Assembly (NCBI GenBank): GCA_016206365.1
Contig: JACQRR010000138.1
Span: 1 to 5,480 of the forward strand
Source of the DNA: Candidatus Roizmanbacteria bacterium
GTDB taxonomy: Bacteria > Patescibacteriota > Microgenomatia > UBA1406 > GWC2-37-13
Length of the DNA: 5,480 nt
Reading direction: 5' to 3'
The notes below the pieces were generated by a model that saw only the letters and a list, made by a program, of their open reading frames with translations, searched no databases and was not told the origin of the DNA. This document shows positions 4,818 through 5,480 of the stretch, piece after piece. A program made the position numbers and the translations under genes. Each line of letters begins with the position of its first letter. Position 1 is the first letter of the stretch.

Positions 4818-5120
4818 TCAAATCAGTTTATAGAATTTTTCGCTTCGCCTGCCGATTTTTTCGATAATTACTACTTTTCTGGCTTCGTCAATCGAGTAGA
4901 CAATCCGTACATTTCCAATTCTAAGACGGAATAAATCGTATCCTTTCAGTGGCCTGAAATTTTTAGTTTGCGGTTTTGGATTAATCTCTAGGTTGTCGAT
5001 GTGTCTGGAGATTTTTCTTTGATCAGCGAGATTTAACTTTTCAAACTCCCTATGAGCTTTTGAATCGAATAGTATCTGATATCTTATGGCAGATTGAGGT
5101 CTTTCTTTATTTTTTTCCAT
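4818..5120 (-). CDS. RelE/ParE-family toxin
   Basis: This 100-residue protein belongs to the RelE/ParE toxin superfamily. RelE-type members cleave mRNA on the ribosome and ParE-type members poison gyrase; the sequence alone does not decide between them. The core starts at YQILFDSKAHREFEKL (14-29). It continues through PLKGYDLFRLRIGNVRIVYSID (57-78), with the usual LKG turn and basic residues Arg65, Arg67 and Arg72, to IIEKIGRRSEKFYK (85-98), where Arg91, Arg92 and Tyr97 fall at positions used by RelE-type toxins. The first 13 residues are extra and lie in the part of the gene that overlaps the antitoxin by 37 bp. No other ATG, GTG or TTG exists before the core, so the start is firm. There is no clear Shine-Dalgarno, and the overlap suggests translational coupling to the antitoxin. 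It is likely active only when the antitoxin is degraded. Confidence 0.9.
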   Translation of the reverse strand: MEKNKERPQSAIRYQILFDSKAHREFEKLNLADQRKISRHIDNLEINPKPQTKNFRPLKGYDLFRLRIGNVRIVYSIDEARKVVIIEKIGRRSEKFYKLI

Positions 5121-5353
5121 GATGTTAATTTCCGTTTGGAATCTTTCTGACGTTTTAAAACCTCCAGGGCATTCTTGAGATCGTCAATTTCATCCATGAG
5201 ATTTTGCAGTTCTTCAATGCCGATTAGAGCCGCTTGCGGCTTAGTACGATAAAAAATATAGATAGGTTCGTCAGCGCCTTGAGCGGAGCGAAGCAAAGAA
5301 AGAGTGTCGGATCGCAGATCGGAAACGGTTTTTATGGTCGCGGGATTGAGCAT
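5084..5353 (-). CDS. Phd/YefM-family antitoxin
   Basis: The 89 residues begin MLNPATIKTVSDLRSDTLSL and run through a strand-rich region, PIYIFYRTKPQAALIGIEEL (30-49). This is the DNA-binding and dimer fold of Phd/YefM antitoxins, with the typical 'put up with repeated use of a target residue by a hydrophobic strand then (I/S)xEEL helix' order. Residues 51-89 are charged and helical, LMDEIDDLKNALEVLKRQKD then a lysine-rich end, as expected for the flexible part that wraps and neutralises the toxin. It is the first gene of the operon and overlaps the toxin gene by 37 bp. The 18-bp palindrome in its leader is the likely operator, giving conditional autorepression by the antitoxin alone or with toxin. 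No Shine-Dalgarno is visible. Confidence 0.9.
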   Translation of the reverse strand: MLNPATIKTVSDLRSDTLSLLRSAQGADEPIYIFYRTKPQAALIGIEELQNLMDEIDDLKNALEVLKRQKDSKRKLTSWKKIKKDLNLP

Positions 5354-5365
5354 ATTTAAAATCAG

Positions 5366-5383
5366 ATTAACTTATAAGTTAAT
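5366..5383. promoter_or_regulatory. Operator-like 18-bp palindrome of the toxin-antitoxin operon
   Basis: ATTAACTTATAAGTTAAT is a perfect 18-bp palindrome placed just downstream of the predicted transcript start (about 5386) and 13 bp before the antitoxin ATG. Phd/YefM antitoxins bind palindromes in this position. In RNA it could also form a hairpin in the leader. Confidence 0.7.
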
Positions 5384-5392
5384 ATAAGATAA

Positions 5393-5421
5393 AGTATATA
5401 TTTATATTTGATATTTGTCAA
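5393..5421 (-). promoter_or_regulatory. Promoter of the toxin-antitoxin operon
   Basis: On the minus strand TTGACA (5421-5416, perfect -35), exactly 17 bp, then TATACT (5398-5393, 5 of 6) form the strongest promoter in the window. A start near 5386 would leave a leader of about 33 nt containing the palindromic operator. Confidence 0.8.
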
Positions 5422-5464
5422 CCATAATTTTGCGGATGTTTTAAATAAAATTGCTTAAAATAAG

Positions 5465-5473
5465 TGGTAAAAT
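5465..5473 (+). promoter_or_regulatory. Possible extended -10 promoter facing out of the window
   Basis: TGG followed by TAAAAT (5468-5473) resembles an extended -10 reading rightward, possibly for a gene just past the edge. The sequence is very AT-rich and no -35 is seen, so a chance match is likely enough. Confidence 0.25.
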
Positions 5474-5480
5474 ATATAAA

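Overview
The window comes from an AT-rich bacterial genome that uses the standard stop codons (the toxin gene ends in TGA). A DUF2207 membrane protein, an orphan PaaX/Cas2-like protein, a small RelE/Phd toxin-antitoxin pair, short intergenic palindromes and an almost complete lack of Shine-Dalgarno sequences fit a Patescibacteria/CPR genome, perhaps Microgenomates. That placement is inference; no marker gene is present.

Layout. At the left, on the minus strand, a trimeric-type purine nucleoside phosphorylase gene (286-1017) is followed by the start of a phosphoribosyltransferase gene that runs off the window edge (1-194). Together they form a short purine salvage route: nucleoside to base, then base to nucleotide. 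Their 91-bp spacer holds a GC-rich palindromic repeat and a small 8-bp tandem repeat. The divergent spacer at 1018-1317 holds a 164-bp transposase-less element with perfect 14-bp terminal inverted repeats, plus promoters facing both ways. A DUF2207 secreted/membrane protein (1318-3000, plus) ends in a poly-glycine tail and is followed by an intrinsic terminator. Next is an orphan gene (3116-3724, plus) whose Ser/Cys/His spacing and strand order resemble the CheD/CNF1-like deamidase fold.

The most unusual part is 3783-4643. A single minus-strand gene encodes a winged-helix plus Cas2-like (PaaX-type) protein. Two 28-bp direct repeats (26/28 identical) bracket it almost exactly, and each contains the 12-bp palindrome ATGCGGCCGCAT. 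The left copy extends into a 40-bp near-perfect palindrome that includes the gene's last codons and stop. The right copy lies between the gene's start and a divergent extended -10 element that leads to a possible 28-codon ORF. The arrangement could be a self-regulated operator pair or a REP-like, possibly mobile, gene cassette.

At the right end is a minus-strand Phd/YefM antitoxin and RelE/ParE toxin operon. It has a near-consensus promoter, an 18-bp perfect palindrome as likely operator, a 37-bp gene overlap and a terminator-like hairpin.

Several genes have a -10 box only 6-9 nt before the start codon, so leaderless or nearly leaderless mRNAs seem common here.
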